This document shows, one piece after another, positions 17,612 through 25,853 of a DNA stretch of 64,000 bases; the first letter of the stretch is position 1, and every line of letters starts with the position of its first letter. A program made the position numbers and the translations under genes. The notes under the pieces were generated by a model. The model was given only the letters and a program-made list of their open reading frames with translations, made no database searches and was not told where the DNA came from. Source of the DNA: CAVPEV01 sp963703555 (GTDB taxonomy: Bacteria; Actinomycetota; Actinomycetes; Actinomycetales; Cellulomonadaceae); NCBI GenBank assembly GCA_963703555.1, contig CAVPEV010000044.1, forward strand, positions 1 through 64,000, given 5' to 3'.

Positions 17612-19397
17612 GCTGCGCTTGTCCGAGACGGTGTCGCCCTTCGGCGTGGGAGCGATCGTGGATGTGCGAGGCGAGTCCCTCATCGCCCCCGATACGTCGT
17701 GGTGGGACAAGAAGTCCGCGCCTGAAATCAGTTGCCCCCGGCTTGTCGACCGACTCGGCGGCGGGGTGCTCCGGCAGGCCCCTGCCCACGGCGACAGGGC
17801 CGGCAAGGAGACCGCCAGCCTTCTCTACTGGCGTTTCCCGGCGTGGCGGTTCTGCGAGCGTTGCGGCTCACTCTCCAAGGTGACCGGGAAGGACAAGGGC
17901 CGGTGGCGCAACCGTTGCGAATGCGGCGGCGGGCTCGTTCCCATGCGGTACGTGGCTGTGTGCACCCAAGGCAGCCACATCCAGGACATCCCCTGGTTCA
18001 TGTGGGCGCACCGCGGGCACGACGACGGCGTCACCGACACGGTGCGCTTCTGCCGGGCCTACAAGGAACTCCGCTTCGTGCGCTCGACGAAGCACGGTGA
18101 AGGGCTCGCCTCACTCCGGGTCGTCTGTGGAGGATGCAAGCGCTCGCGGCCTCTATCCCAACTCGTCGGGCGGGACGCGCTCCTGCGCGACGGGATCAAG
18201 TGCGACGGAAGGCAGCCCTGGCAAGAGGAGCACGAAGGCGCAGGCTGTGAGCACCGTCTCGTCGCCACCCAGCGCGGGGCGACGGGGAACTACATCGCCG
18301 AGCGACTCGCCGCGCTGGACATCCCCGAGGAACGCCCACAGTCGGAGGAGCTGGCCGCCAGGATCCGCAACCACGCATTCTTCGCGAAGGCCGTGTCGGA
18401 CAACGGAGGACCACAGGCTGAGTTGGTGGCCGGCTGGATCGCGGCCGACCTCCGCACCACGCCCGAGGAAGTGCTCCGCGTCGCTTCGTCCGCTGAAGAA
18501 GACAGCCCGCCTCTGCTGGACCTGAAGGACGGCGAATGGGCCGCGTTCCTCAAGAAGCTCGGCTCCGGACGGGATCGGAGCGGCGGAGACTTCGTCGTCG
18601 ACGGGTGGAGAGTCGAGCCGCTGCCAGCGGTGCCGATCTCGCTCACGGCGCGGCTCATCGCGGTGGGACAGGTTCGCCGGGTCCGGGAGGTGCGGGCTCT
18701 CCGGGGCTTCCGGCGGCACGATGCTGCAGCCGACTTCATTCCGGCCGACCTTGACCGCACGCCACACCACAGGCCCGTCTACCCCACGATCGAGATGTTC
18801 GGAGAGGGCATCTTCCTCCGGTTCGATGAGGCGGAGATCTCGGTCTGGGAGGCGCTCCCGGAGGTACGCCGGCGCGCAGCGATCCTCATGGATCGGCGTG
18901 CCGCCAATCCATGGGCCCAGCGGCTCGACACACCCGAGCCCCGGTACGTCGCGCTCCACACACTGGCCCATCTGCTGATCCGAAGACTCGCATTCGAGAG
19001 CGGGTATGCGTCGGCTGCGCTACAGGAGCGCGTGTACGCCAACTCGGAGCGAAGGGACAAGACAGCTGGCGTGCTCATCTACACGGCGGCCGGAGACGCC
19101 CAAGGGACGCTGGGAGGGTTGGTCCGGCTCGGCCACCCGCAGAAGTTGCTGCCACTGGTCCTCGCTGCGCTCGATGACGCCGACGTCTGCTCCAACGACC
19201 CGGTGTGCATCGAGAGCGACAAGCAGGGTTCCTCCCAACTGAACCTCTCGGCCTGCCATGGGTGCAGCCTCGTCAGCGAGACCTCCTGCGAGACCTCGAA
19301 CCGACTTCTCGATCGGCAGTTGCTGCTCGGCGGCTCTGCCGTTCCGGGGTTCCTTGAGGAGGCGCTACGCGAGTCGCGCGGCGTCGTCCGGGACTGA
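17592..19397 (+). CDS. drmB: DISARM DrmB-like protein (DUF1998)
   Basis: The start is GTG 17592, six bases after GGAGG at 17581-17585, giving 601 residues. DrmB is the DUF1998 partner of the DrmA helicase. Several zinc-binding cysteine clusters are visible: RFCERCGSLS with CECGGG near the N-terminus, VVCGGCKRSRPL in the middle, and the diagnostic C-terminal block SACHGCSLVSETSCE after CSNDPVCIE. The conserved HTLAHLLIRRLAFESGY is also present. Its start lies inside drmA, so the two are co-translated. The gene is complete and ends the forward-oriented helicase set. Confidence 0.87.
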   Translation: MERIRHELRLSETVSPFGVGAIVDVRGESLIAPDTSWWDKKSAPEISCPRLVDRLGGGVLRQAPAHGDRAGKETASLLYWRFPAWRFCERCGSLSKVTGKDKGRWRNRCECGGGLVPMRYVAVCTQGSHIQDIPWFMWAHRGHDDGVTDTVRFCRAYKELRFVRSTKHGEGLASLRVVCGGCKRSRPLSQLVGRDALLRDGIKCDGRQPWQEEHEGAGCEHRLVATQRGATGNYIAERLAALDIPEERPQSEELAARIRNHAFFAKAVSDNGGPQAELVAGWIAADLRTTPEEVLRVASSAEEDSPPLLDLKDGEWAAFLKKLGSGRDRSGGDFVVDGWRVEPLPAVPISLTARLIAVGQVRRVREVRALRGFRRHDAAADFIPADLDRTPHHRPVYPTIEMFGEGIFLRFDEAEISVWEALPEVRRRAAILMDRRAANPWAQRLDTPEPRYVALHTLAHLLIRRLAFESGYASAALQERVYANSERRDKTAGVLIYTAAGDAQGTLGGLVRLGHPQKLLPLVLAALDDADVCSNDPVCIESDKQGSSQLNLSACHGCSLVSETSCETSNRLLDRQLLLGGSAVPGFLEEALRESRGVVRD

Positions 19398-19439
19398 GCC
19401 TCCCTGGTCGAGGCAAGCCCGTCACGCCGTGAGGACGGA

Positions 19440-19625
19440 CGCCGTGCGCACCTCCGATGCCGACGACGTAGGCGCGCAGCGTCTCGGCGGGGACCTTGCG
19501 GAGCCGGCCCACGTGGACCGAGGGCGCTTCGCCGGCGAGCACGAGCTTGTAATAAGCGTGCGACCGATGCCGAGCCGTCGCGCGGCCTCAACGAGGCTCA
19601 GAGCCGACAGACTCCGGGCGTGGCT
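19440..19625 (-). pseudogene. Excisionase-like helix-turn-helix gene, frameshifted
   Basis: Two minus-strand frames together make a typical excisionase/MerR-like DNA-binding domain: LSLVEAARRLGIGRT in one frame, then KLVLAGEAPSVHVGRLRKVP and AETLRAYVV in the next. One base is missing near 19549-19556, so no intact protein is made. Proteins of this kind control integrases of mobile elements or regulate small operons. The N-terminal part overlaps the end of the reversed gene upstream. It lies after drmB and facing it, and suggests that mobile DNA was spliced into the middle of the block. Confidence 0.55.
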
Positions 19626-20007
19626 TCTCGACGACCTGGACGCGCTCGCAGGCGACGAACGGAGCCGCAGGCCGGTAGTGGCCGATGGACCCCGGGTCGG
19701 CTTCCGGAGTTGATCGGACCGCCACGAACACCCATCCGAGGGCGCCGAGGTCGTAGTGCCCCTCGGCGTCGGGTTCCAAGCGGTCGACCGAGTCGGGGTC
19801 GGGCTCGTCGTCTTGTACGAGATCGATCGTCGGCCAGACGAACGCGACATCGCCCTCCCACCTGTATCCATCCCCGGTCGCCTCCAGCAGGGAGGCCAAG
19901 GTCGATCGCGTGACGACCGGCGTTGCGAAGCCGTTCCACGGCTCCCCGAAGCGCACGGCCGGCCAGGTCTCGTCGTGCCCGTCAAGGGTGAACCGCCGCT
20001 GATCCAT
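19588..20007 (-). CDS. Hypothetical protein, reversed inside the defence block
   Basis: An ATG at 20007 gives 139 residues starting MDQRRFTLDG. I do not recognise the family with certainty. The protein is acidic and aromatic-rich (FGEPWNGFATPVVTR, YRWEGDVAFVWP, YDLGALGWVFVAV) with no transmembrane segment or catalytic motif I can name. Its sequence style suits a small soluble plasmid- or phage-borne protein. It is divergent from the NaeI-type endonuclease gene 102 bases away, and its last codons overlap the frameshifted excisionase-like gene. A role as regulator or immunity factor for the block is only a guess. Confidence 0.6.
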   Translation of the reverse strand: MDQRRFTLDGHDETWPAVRFGEPWNGFATPVVTRSTLASLLEATGDGYRWEGDVAFVWPTIDLVQDDEPDPDSVDRLEPDAEGHYDLGALGWVFVAVRSTPEADPGSIGHYRPAAPFVACERVQVVEKPRPESVGSEPR

Positions 20008-20097
20008 GCGGCCATCGTGGTGGCCCCGGTGCGCACGCGCCATCTCCGGCGTCGACCCTCGTGGAGGAAGCCCGGTGGCCGAGGCCTGTGAACTCGC

Positions 20098-20103
20098 TAC
20101 GCT
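20098..20103 (+). promoter_or_regulatory. Candidate leaderless -10 box for the NaeI-type gene
   Basis: TACGCT fits the actinobacterial TANNNT -10 consensus and ends exactly six bases before the GTG at 20110. The transcript would then begin at the start codon. There is no ribosome binding site before that GTG, in agreement. No good -35 is visible. Confidence 0.45.
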
Positions 20104-20109
20104 CCCGGT

Positions 20110-21135
20110 GTGCGAGATGGCGGCGCGGGCGAGTCGCTTTTCGACCTGCCCGACGTTCCGGCCGCCCCCACCGACGAGCCGGACCTCGAGCGCATCGTCC
20201 GAGAGATCCCGGAACCGGCAGACGACCGCGCTCTGCAGGACGTGGCCACGTGGTTCCTCGGGCAGGATCCGGACGGCGAGCGTTTCGCGACGGCGCTCCG
20301 CGAGTCGCTCGATCAGGTCCTCGACGGTCCTCGCACGATGCGGTTCCGCTACGCCGACCTCCGCAAGACGGAGAAGACCCACGTCGGCACCATCGTCGAG
20401 ATCAACCTCGGCAAGGAGTTCGACCTCGACGACGGGATCGCGATGGACTACCGCGTCGCGGGTCATGAGGTCGACTGCAAGTACTCCATGTTCTTCGGCG
20501 GCTGGGAGCTCCCGCTGGAGTCACTCGGTCATCTGGTCCTGCTGACCTGGGCGGACGATGACGCCAGTCGTTGGTCCGCCGGCCTCTGGCGTGTCGACCC
20601 CCGCCACCTCGGCCGTGGCGCCGGTAACCGGGACCGCAAGAAGAAGATGCTGAAGTCCGGGCACGAGCGCGTCAGGTGGCTCTGGCGCGACCGGGATCTC
20701 CCGGAGAACCTCCTCCTGCACCTCCCAGCGGCCGTCGTGGAGCGCATCTTCCGGCCGAAGAGCGGACAGCAGCGGATCAACGAACTGTTCAGGTCGGTGC
20801 AGGGCCGCATCATCCGGCGTGACGTGGTTCTGACCGTCGCACAGCAGAAGGACGGGCCGCGGCGCGCGCGCATGGCGCGCGAGACCAGGTACCTCGGTGG
20901 TGAAGGCATCATCGTCCTCGGCCACTACGAATGGGATGTCGCCGTGGCGCGCGCACTCGGACTACCCGTACCCCGGAGCGGCGAGTGGGTGTCCGCGCGC
21001 GTGGCACCCGCGGACACCCCGGGACCGTCGACCTTCGAAGCGGAAGGCGTCTGGTGGCGCCTCGCCGAGCTGGACGAGTGGGTGTCGGCAGCACCACGGG
21101 TTCCGCGCAGCCGCGCCCTCGGAGAGACGGACTGA
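20110..21135 (+). CDS. NaeI-family type II restriction endonuclease
   Basis: The 341-residue product matches NaeI from about residue 50 to the end: LDPDG-like GQDPDGERFA, KTEKTHVGTIVEINL, DYRVAGHEVDCKYSM, LPENLLLHLP and EGIIVLGHYEWD. NaeI is a type IIE enzyme that cuts GCCGGC after binding two sites. The catalytic set appears complete: glutamate 97, aspartate 113, and aspartate 122 with lysine 124 in VDCKYS. The residue matching NaeI leucine 43, whose change to lysine gives topoisomerase activity, is valine 70 here. The N-terminal 40 residues are extra. A C5 methyltransferase and a Vsr gene follow, so a complete restriction-modification set is likely. Recognition of GCCGGC is inferred. Confidence 0.88.
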   Translation: MRDGGAGESLFDLPDVPAAPTDEPDLERIVREIPEPADDRALQDVATWFLGQDPDGERFATALRESLDQVLDGPRTMRFRYADLRKTEKTHVGTIVEINLGKEFDLDDGIAMDYRVAGHEVDCKYSMFFGGWELPLESLGHLVLLTWADDDASRWSAGLWRVDPRHLGRGAGNRDRKKKMLKSGHERVRWLWRDRDLPENLLLHLPAAVVERIFRPKSGQQRINELFRSVQGRIIRRDVVLTVAQQKDGPRRARMARETRYLGGEGIIVLGHYEWDVAVARALGLPVPRSGEWVSARVAPADTPGPSTFEAEGVWWRLAELDEWVSAAPRVPRSRALGETD

Positions 21136-21326
21136 ACCGCCCGGACCGATTCCCCTCGAGCAGGACCCACACCCCGCAGAGGTCGCCGCCCGTCCACAAG
21201 CGCGCGTCGCGGTGCGGGGGATGGTCGGCGAGCGTGGATGATGTGTCGGAGGCGGCTGCTTGACTTCCCTCAGCGTGCGCGGCCCGTCCGGGCGGGCGGC
21301 TGTGTACCGGGCGACGGAGGACCACG

Positions 21327-22424
21327 ATGAGAGAACTGCGGACCCTGGACCTCTTCGCGGGTGCCGGCGGCCTGTCGCTCGGCTTCGAGCTGGCCGGGGT
21401 CGGCTTCCGTTCGACCTTCGCCGTCGAGATCGACGAGGCCGCTGCCAGCACCTTCAAGCGCAACTTCGGGACGCCCGTCTACGCCGGGCCGATCGAGGAC
21501 CTCGAGGAGTTCGAGCCTGCGGAGGTCATCATCGGCGGGCCGCCGTGCCAGGGGTTCTCGCCCTTGGGTCGCGATCGCGACGACGCCAGCCGGGCCGAGA
21601 TGAACGAGCTCTGGCGCCAGTACTTGCGCGCCGTGCGGCAGACAGAGCCGAAGGCATTCGTCATCGAGAACGTCCCTGAGTTCCAGCGGTCGGCCCAGTT
21701 CGCGCACCTCCTCCACCTGATGGCCACCGACAAGGAGCTGAGCGCCTACAGCTATGGCTTCGGAGTCCTGAACGCCGCCGACTACGGCGTGCCACAGCGC
21801 CGACGCCGGGGCATTTTCGTGGCGGTCCGAGCCGGCGGCGACCTGGAGGCGGGGCCGAGTCTGCCCTGGCCGCCCCGGCGGACGAACGGACCCGACAGTC
21901 CCGGCGCCATCCCGTACCGGACCGTGCGCCAGGCATTCGAGGGCCTCGAGCCGATGCCGGAGGCGACCGACGTCGGCCTCGACGATCAGAACCGCCAGGA
22001 TCTGCACTTCCGACGCCAACCGCGCCCGATGTCGATCGAGCGGTACATGGCCATCCCCGAGGGTGGCAACCGCTTCGATCTCGCAAGGAACCGCTGGGAC
22101 ATCACTCCCGCCTGCTGGCGCAACAAGCCCACGGGAACGACCGACGTGATGGGGCGGCTGTGGTGGGACCGTCCGTCCGTCACGATCAGGACCGAGTTCT
22201 TCAAGCCCGAGAAGGGCCGCTACCTCCACCCCCAGCAGCACCGTCCGATCACGCACAGGGAGGCTGCCCGCATCCAGAGTTTTCCCGACAGCTTCGAGTT
22301 CGACGGCACCAAGACCGAGATCGCCAGGCAGATCGGGAATGCCGTCCCGCCCCTGCTGGCGAAGGCCATCGCACTCCACGTCTTCGAGCAAATCGAGCGC
22401 GCGGAGTCGTCCTTGAAGCCCTGA
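21327..22424 (+). CDS. DNA cytosine-5 methyltransferase
   Basis: All main C5-methyltransferase motifs are present in 365 residues: I (LDLFAGAGGLSLGF, 7-20), IV with catalytic cysteine 74 (GGPPCQGFSP), VI (FVIENVPEF), VIII (PQRRRRGIFVA), IX (REAARIQSFPDSF) and X (QIGNAVPPLLAKAIA). The start at 21327 has GGAGG upstream. Its position after a NaeI-type endonuclease suggests it protects the host at the same site. It could also fill the DrmMII role of DISARM, since DrmMII is a C5 methyltransferase as well. The two possibilities cannot be separated from sequence alone. Confidence 0.93.
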   Translation: MRELRTLDLFAGAGGLSLGFELAGVGFRSTFAVEIDEAAASTFKRNFGTPVYAGPIEDLEEFEPAEVIIGGPPCQGFSPLGRDRDDASRAEMNELWRQYLRAVRQTEPKAFVIENVPEFQRSAQFAHLLHLMATDKELSAYSYGFGVLNAADYGVPQRRRRGIFVAVRAGGDLEAGPSLPWPPRRTNGPDSPGAIPYRTVRQAFEGLEPMPEATDVGLDDQNRQDLHFRRQPRPMSIERYMAIPEGGNRFDLARNRWDITPACWRNKPTGTTDVMGRLWWDRPSVTIRTEFFKPEKGRYLHPQQHRPITHREAARIQSFPDSFEFDGTKTEIARQIGNAVPPLLAKAIALHVFEQIERAESSLKP

Positions 22425-22425
22425 C

Positions 22426-22854
22426 ATGACCGAGCACCCGGTGCCGAGCTCGGCCGGTGTGTCGGCACGGATGAGCAGGCACCCCCGCCGCGACACCGGG
22501 CCGGAGTTGGCACTGCGACGCCTGCTGCACGCGGACGGGTACCGCTACCGGGTCAACTACCCCGTACCTGGCCTTCCTCGAAGGTCGATCGACATCGCCT
22601 TCACGCGCGCCAAGGTCGCCGTGTTCATCGACGGCTGCTTCTGGCACGGATGTCCTGACCACGGACAGGTTCCTACGGCCAACAACGCGTGGTGGATCGC
22701 CAAGCTCGCCAGGAACCGCGAGCGCGACGTGGCGACCACGGCTCACCTGGAAGCCCTCGGCTGGGCGGTCCTCCGCGTCTGGGAGCACACGTCGCCACAG
22801 GATGCCTTCGACAAGGCCTGCGACCTCCTCCGAAGGCGCGGGACCATCCCCTAG
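22426..22854 (+). CDS. vsr: Very short patch repair (Vsr) endonuclease
   Basis: The 142-residue product nicks next to T:G mismatches formed when 5-methylcytosine deaminates. Key features are present: MSRHPRRDTGPELALRRLL, the restriction-like core RSIDIAFTRAKVAVFIDGCF followed by WHGCP, and the block NNAWWIAKLARNRERD. The zinc-binding cysteines and histidine and the catalytic aspartate in IDGCFWHGC are intact. It starts one base after the methyltransferase stop, so it is co-transcribed and probably repairs damage at the same methylated site. Confidence 0.93.
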   Translation: MTEHPVPSSAGVSARMSRHPRRDTGPELALRRLLHADGYRYRVNYPVPGLPRRSIDIAFTRAKVAVFIDGCFWHGCPDHGQVPTANNAWWIAKLARNRERDVATTAHLEALGWAVLRVWEHTSPQDAFDKACDLLRRRGTIP

Positions 22855-23055
22855 CGGGAGATGACTTCCTCCGGACGACGGTGGGTGATGGACGCTCCGT
22901 ACTGGTCCAGCGTGGACTGGAGAAGGGCCGTGAGGTCACCGCCGTTGGTTCGCCTGCGCCATTGTGCTGGCTCAGGACATCGGAATGGGGTGTCTCGCGT
23001 CATCGGCATAGCGTGTCTCGCGACATCGGCATGGTCGGGGTGACCAAGGTCGTGG
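22855..23055. other. Spacer with IS481 end repeats
   Basis: No gene is supported in these 200 bases. At 22991-23009 and 23014-23032 lie two near-identical direct repeats, TGTCTCGCG then T or A, then CATCGGCAT. They are probably the left-end transposase binding sites of the IS481 remnant that follows. The DNA between the vsr stop and 22990 shows nothing recognisable. Confidence 0.5.
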
Positions 23056-23694
23056 ATGTCGAAGCGTCGTCTGGTGATCACCGCAGTCCTGTCCGGGAAG
23101 TCCCAGTCCGAGGTCGCCCGCCGCTACGGGGTGTCGCAGGGGTGGATCTCGCGGCTGATGGCCCGCTACCGGGCCGAGGGCGAAGCCGTCTTCGAGGCCC
23201 GGTCCCGCAGACCGAACAGCAACCCGAACGCCACCCCGCCCGAGGTCGTGAACCTCGTCATCGACATCCGCCACCGCCTGGGACGCGCCGGCCTGGACGC
23301 CGGAGCCGAGACCATCGCCTGGCACCTGGACCACACCCACCACACCACCGTGTCCCGGCCCACGATCAACCGGATCCTGACCCGTGCGCACCTGGTCGCC
23401 CCCGAACCGAGAAAACGACCGAAGTCGTCCTACATCCGCTTCGAAGCCGACCAGCCCAACGAGTGCTGGCAGTCGGACTTCACGCACTACCGCCTGACCC
23501 GCCTCGACGGCACACCCGGCGCGGACGTGGAGATCATCGCCTGGCTCGACGACCACTCCCGCTTCCTCCTGCACGCCTCCGCCCACCGGCCCGTCACCGC
23601 GCGGGTCGTCCACACCACGTTCCGCCAGGCCGCCGACCTGCACGGATACCCGGCATCGACCCTGACCGACAACGGCATGGTCTATACCGTGCGC
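23056..23694 (+). pseudogene. IS481-family transposase, 3'-truncated
   Basis: About 213 residues remain. A helix-turn-helix (EVARRYGVSQGWISRLMARY) is followed by the rve core with its first catalytic aspartate in NECWQSDFTHYRL and its second in STLTDNGMVYT. The frame leaves transposase sequence at about 23695, where an IS1182-type element begins. The third catalytic residue and the C-terminus are absent and do not continue after that element at 25455. The gene is inactive. Confidence 0.85.
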
Positions 23695-25454
23695 CTAGGT
23701 GCGTGGGTCGGTAGTGGTAACGCCGGGCCGGAGTCGAATGGCCTGTCGAAGGGTTTGACGTCGGCGATCTGGTGGGCGGGGGCTGTCCGGGGCTGTGGAG
23801 GCATCTTGCGGGTGCCCGTGCGGCGGGGTGAGAAGACCGCCGGGGCACTTGAGACCGTCCGGCTCCCGCCTCAGGTCCCGGCGGGGGCGGCAAGCAGGGC
23901 GTTGGTCCGCATGGTGAACAGCTTCATGAGGTTGTGGCAGCCTGCGAGCAGGTTCCACTCGTCCTGCGCCTGGCCCAGCCCGCGTAGAAGTACATGTTTT
24001 CCCTGCCGGGTGTGGATCTGCCCGAACACTGGCTCGACGATCGCCTTGCGTCTGGCGTAGACCGCGCGGCCGTTCTTGGTCCGCAGCTTGCGGCCCATCC
24101 GTTCCCGCACGGTCGCGTCCGCGGGGATTCTTCCCCGCGGGACGTCCGGGATCCGTTCGCCATGCCTGGCCCGGCCGGTGGAGATGAAGAACTCGGTCGT
24201 ACCATCGCTGGCGTCCGCGATGGTCTTGGCGTGGGCGAGGTTCTTCGCCGAGGAATATCCGGCGTCCGCGAGGATCTGGCGGGGAAGAGATCCCACGGTG
24301 GAGCGGATCTCTTCGACCGTCGGTGACAGCTGTTCGACATCGACCGCAATATTCGTCAACCGGGTGGCGATGATGACCTGGTGGTCCGCGTCGACCACGG
24401 CTTGGGCGTTGTAGCAGTAGTGGAACGAGCCGTCCGCGGTCTTCATGATCCTCGCGTCCGGGTCGGTGAAGCTGCGTTGCGCCGTCGGGTTCACCGTCGC
24501 GTTCTCGGCCGCGGCCTGACCCTTGCTGGCGCTCGTGTCGTCATCGTCGCCGTGCTCGCGCGACTTCTCCTGGGCCTCCTTGCGTGCCCGCGCTGCCGCT
24601 TCGGCCTCCAGGGACGCGCGGGCCTGGGCCATCTTGACCAGCCGCGACTCACGCCGGGCGAGCTCCGCGGGCAGCTCATCCCCGCGCTTGTCCTTCCCGA
24701 ACCGGATGTCCTCCGCCTCGTCGATGGCCTGCGCCTGGGCCAGGAGGTCGGACACCTCGGCGGCCAGGACCTTCTGCTTCTCCGTCAACCTGGCGTAGCT
24801 CATCGCCTTGTGCCCAGACGCGTTCGCGCGGACCTTGGTCCCGTCCAGGGCGACCCGACCCAACGAGACCATGCCCGCGGCCCGGCACAGCTCCAACGCT
24901 TGCAGGAACACGTTCCCGAGCGCAGCCAGGTGACGTCTGCGGAACCGCCCGATCGAACGGAAATCAGGTGTCTGCTGCGCACAGAGCCACCGGAACGCGA
25001 CCACGTCCACGCACGCCCGCTCCAGCTCCCGCGAGGACCGCACCCCCACGCAATACCCGTACAACAACACCCGCACCATCAACCGCGGGTCATACGGCGG
25101 CTGGCCCTTGACCTTCCGATACGAAGAATAGAACCGGTCCAGATCCAGGCTCGTCTCGACGATCTCGGCGATGAACCGGGCCAGATGATTCTGCGGAAAC
25201 CACTCATCCAACGACGGCGGCACCAGCATGACCGCATCCGGCTCAAACGGGCGGAAACGTTTATGGATCCCCGCGCCGACCTCCACGGTGAGACCGTCAT
25301 CGACCGGTTTCTCCACCCGCAAACCATTCACGTCGAACAGCTCACCCGAATCGTCCATACCGCATTTTCGCAGAACTCACCGACCAACGCCAGCGACCCG
25401 CCCGGCGCCGCGACCACCACGCACCAGCCGCCAACTACTGACCCACGCACCTAG
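23695..25454 (-). mobile_element. IS1182-type (IS5-like) insertion sequence
   Basis: The element of 1.76 kb has imperfect inverted repeats of about 24 bp starting CTAGGTGCGTGGGTC, at 23695 and ending at 25454. A CTAG lies at both outer edges and may be a 4-bp target duplication or part of the repeats. It contains a single transposase gene. About 170 bases between its left end and the transposase stop are non-coding. Confidence 0.8.
23871..25358 (-). CDS. IS1182-family transposase
   Basis: The 495-residue protein has an N-terminal DUF772-type domain (PPYDPRLMVRVLLYGYCVGV, SSRELERACVDVVAFRWL, TPDFRSIGRFRRRH) and a C-terminal DDE domain. Catalytic positions are in GRVALDGTKVRANAS, RQILADAGYSSAKNL and the late RRKAIVEPVFGQIH. 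A charged, alanine/glutamate-rich coiled-coil insert lies in between (about 205-290), usual for the family. The frame is intact, so this may be an active element. Confidence 0.9.
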   Translation of the reverse strand: MDDSGELFDVNGLRVEKPVDDGLTVEVGAGIHKRFRPFEPDAVMLVPPSLDEWFPQNHLARFIAEIVETSLDLDRFYSSYRKVKGQPPYDPRLMVRVLLYGYCVGVRSSRELERACVDVVAFRWLCAQQTPDFRSIGRFRRRHLAALGNVFLQALELCRAAGMVSLGRVALDGTKVRANASGHKAMSYARLTEKQKVLAAEVSDLLAQAQAIDEAEDIRFGKDKRGDELPAELARRESRLVKMAQARASLEAEAAARARKEAQEKSREHGDDDDTSASKGQAAAENATVNPTAQRSFTDPDARIMKTADGSFHYCYNAQAVVDADHQVIIATRLTNIAVDVEQLSPTVEEIRSTVGSLPRQILADAGYSSAKNLAHAKTIADASDGTTEFFISTGRARHGERIPDVPRGRIPADATVRERMGRKLRTKNGRAVYARRKAIVEPVFGQIHTRQGKHVLLRGLGQAQDEWNLLAGCHNLMKLFTMRTNALLAAPAGT

Positions 25455-25506
25455 AGGGTTGGGTATAGGTGCCGGAGCTTGATGCGGGCATCGGTGTAGC
25501 CGACGC

Positions 25507-25541
25507 TTGCCGCGGTGACAACTGTCAACTATAGTTCACAC
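25507..25541 (+). promoter_or_regulatory. Leaderless promoter with palindromic operator for the toxin-antitoxin pair
   Basis: A -35 box TTGCCG (25507-25512), a 17-base spacer and a -10 box TATAGT (25530-25535) end six bases before the ATG at 25542, so the transcript should start at the start codon. An 18-bp palindrome, TGTCAACTATAGTTCACA at 25523-25540 with a single mismatched pair, covers the -10. It is the obvious site for autorepression by the antitoxin. Confidence 0.7.
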
Positions 25542-25853
25542 ATGGTCGAGGTCGTCAGGAGTGCGACCTTCGATCGGTGGCTCCGCAAGCTCAAGGACCG
25601 ACGAGCCGCAGCACGGGTCCTGGTGCGCATCGACCGCCTCGCCGCCGGCAACCCCGGCGACGTCAAGCCGGTCGGCGCCGGGATCTCCGAGCTGCGGATC
25701 GACTACGGGCCCGGCTACCGGGTCTACTACCTGCACGAGGGTGACCTGCTGATCGTGCTGCTGTGCGGCGGGGACAAGGCCAGCCAGGACGACGACATCG
25801 CCGAGGCGCACAGGATCGCAGCGGCATGGAGGGACCATGAGCAAGACGACTGA
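25542..25853 (+). CDS. RelE/HigB-like addiction-module toxin
   Basis: The 103-residue protein fits the 'addiction module killer protein' group of the RelE/ParE superfamily, which includes ribosome-dependent mRNA interferases. Typical parts are TFDRWLRKLKDRRAAARVLV, the strand region ELRIDYGPGYRVYYLHEGD and the end LLCGGDKASQDDDIAEAHRI. A GTG at 25515 would add nine residues, but the promoter and palindrome favour 25542. It overlaps the antitoxin gene by 17 bases; the toxin-first order is normal for this subgroup. Confidence 0.85.
   Translation: MVEVVRSATFDRWLRKLKDRRAAARVLVRIDRLAAGNPGDVKPVGAGISELRIDYGPGYRVYYLHEGDLLIVLLCGGDKASQDDDIAEAHRIAAAWRDHEQDD

Noticed and set aside
8227..19397. BREX or Dnd/Ssp system
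   Set aside because: No PglX/PglZ, BrxC or DndBCDE/SspBCD motifs; the DrmA/DrmB signatures point to DISARM-like instead.
25455..25512. Minus-strand tail reading YTDARIKLRHLYPTL then stop, possible transposase C-terminus
   Set aside because: About 20 residues only; family cannot be decided. It may be a scar of another insertion sequence next to the toxin-antitoxin promoter.
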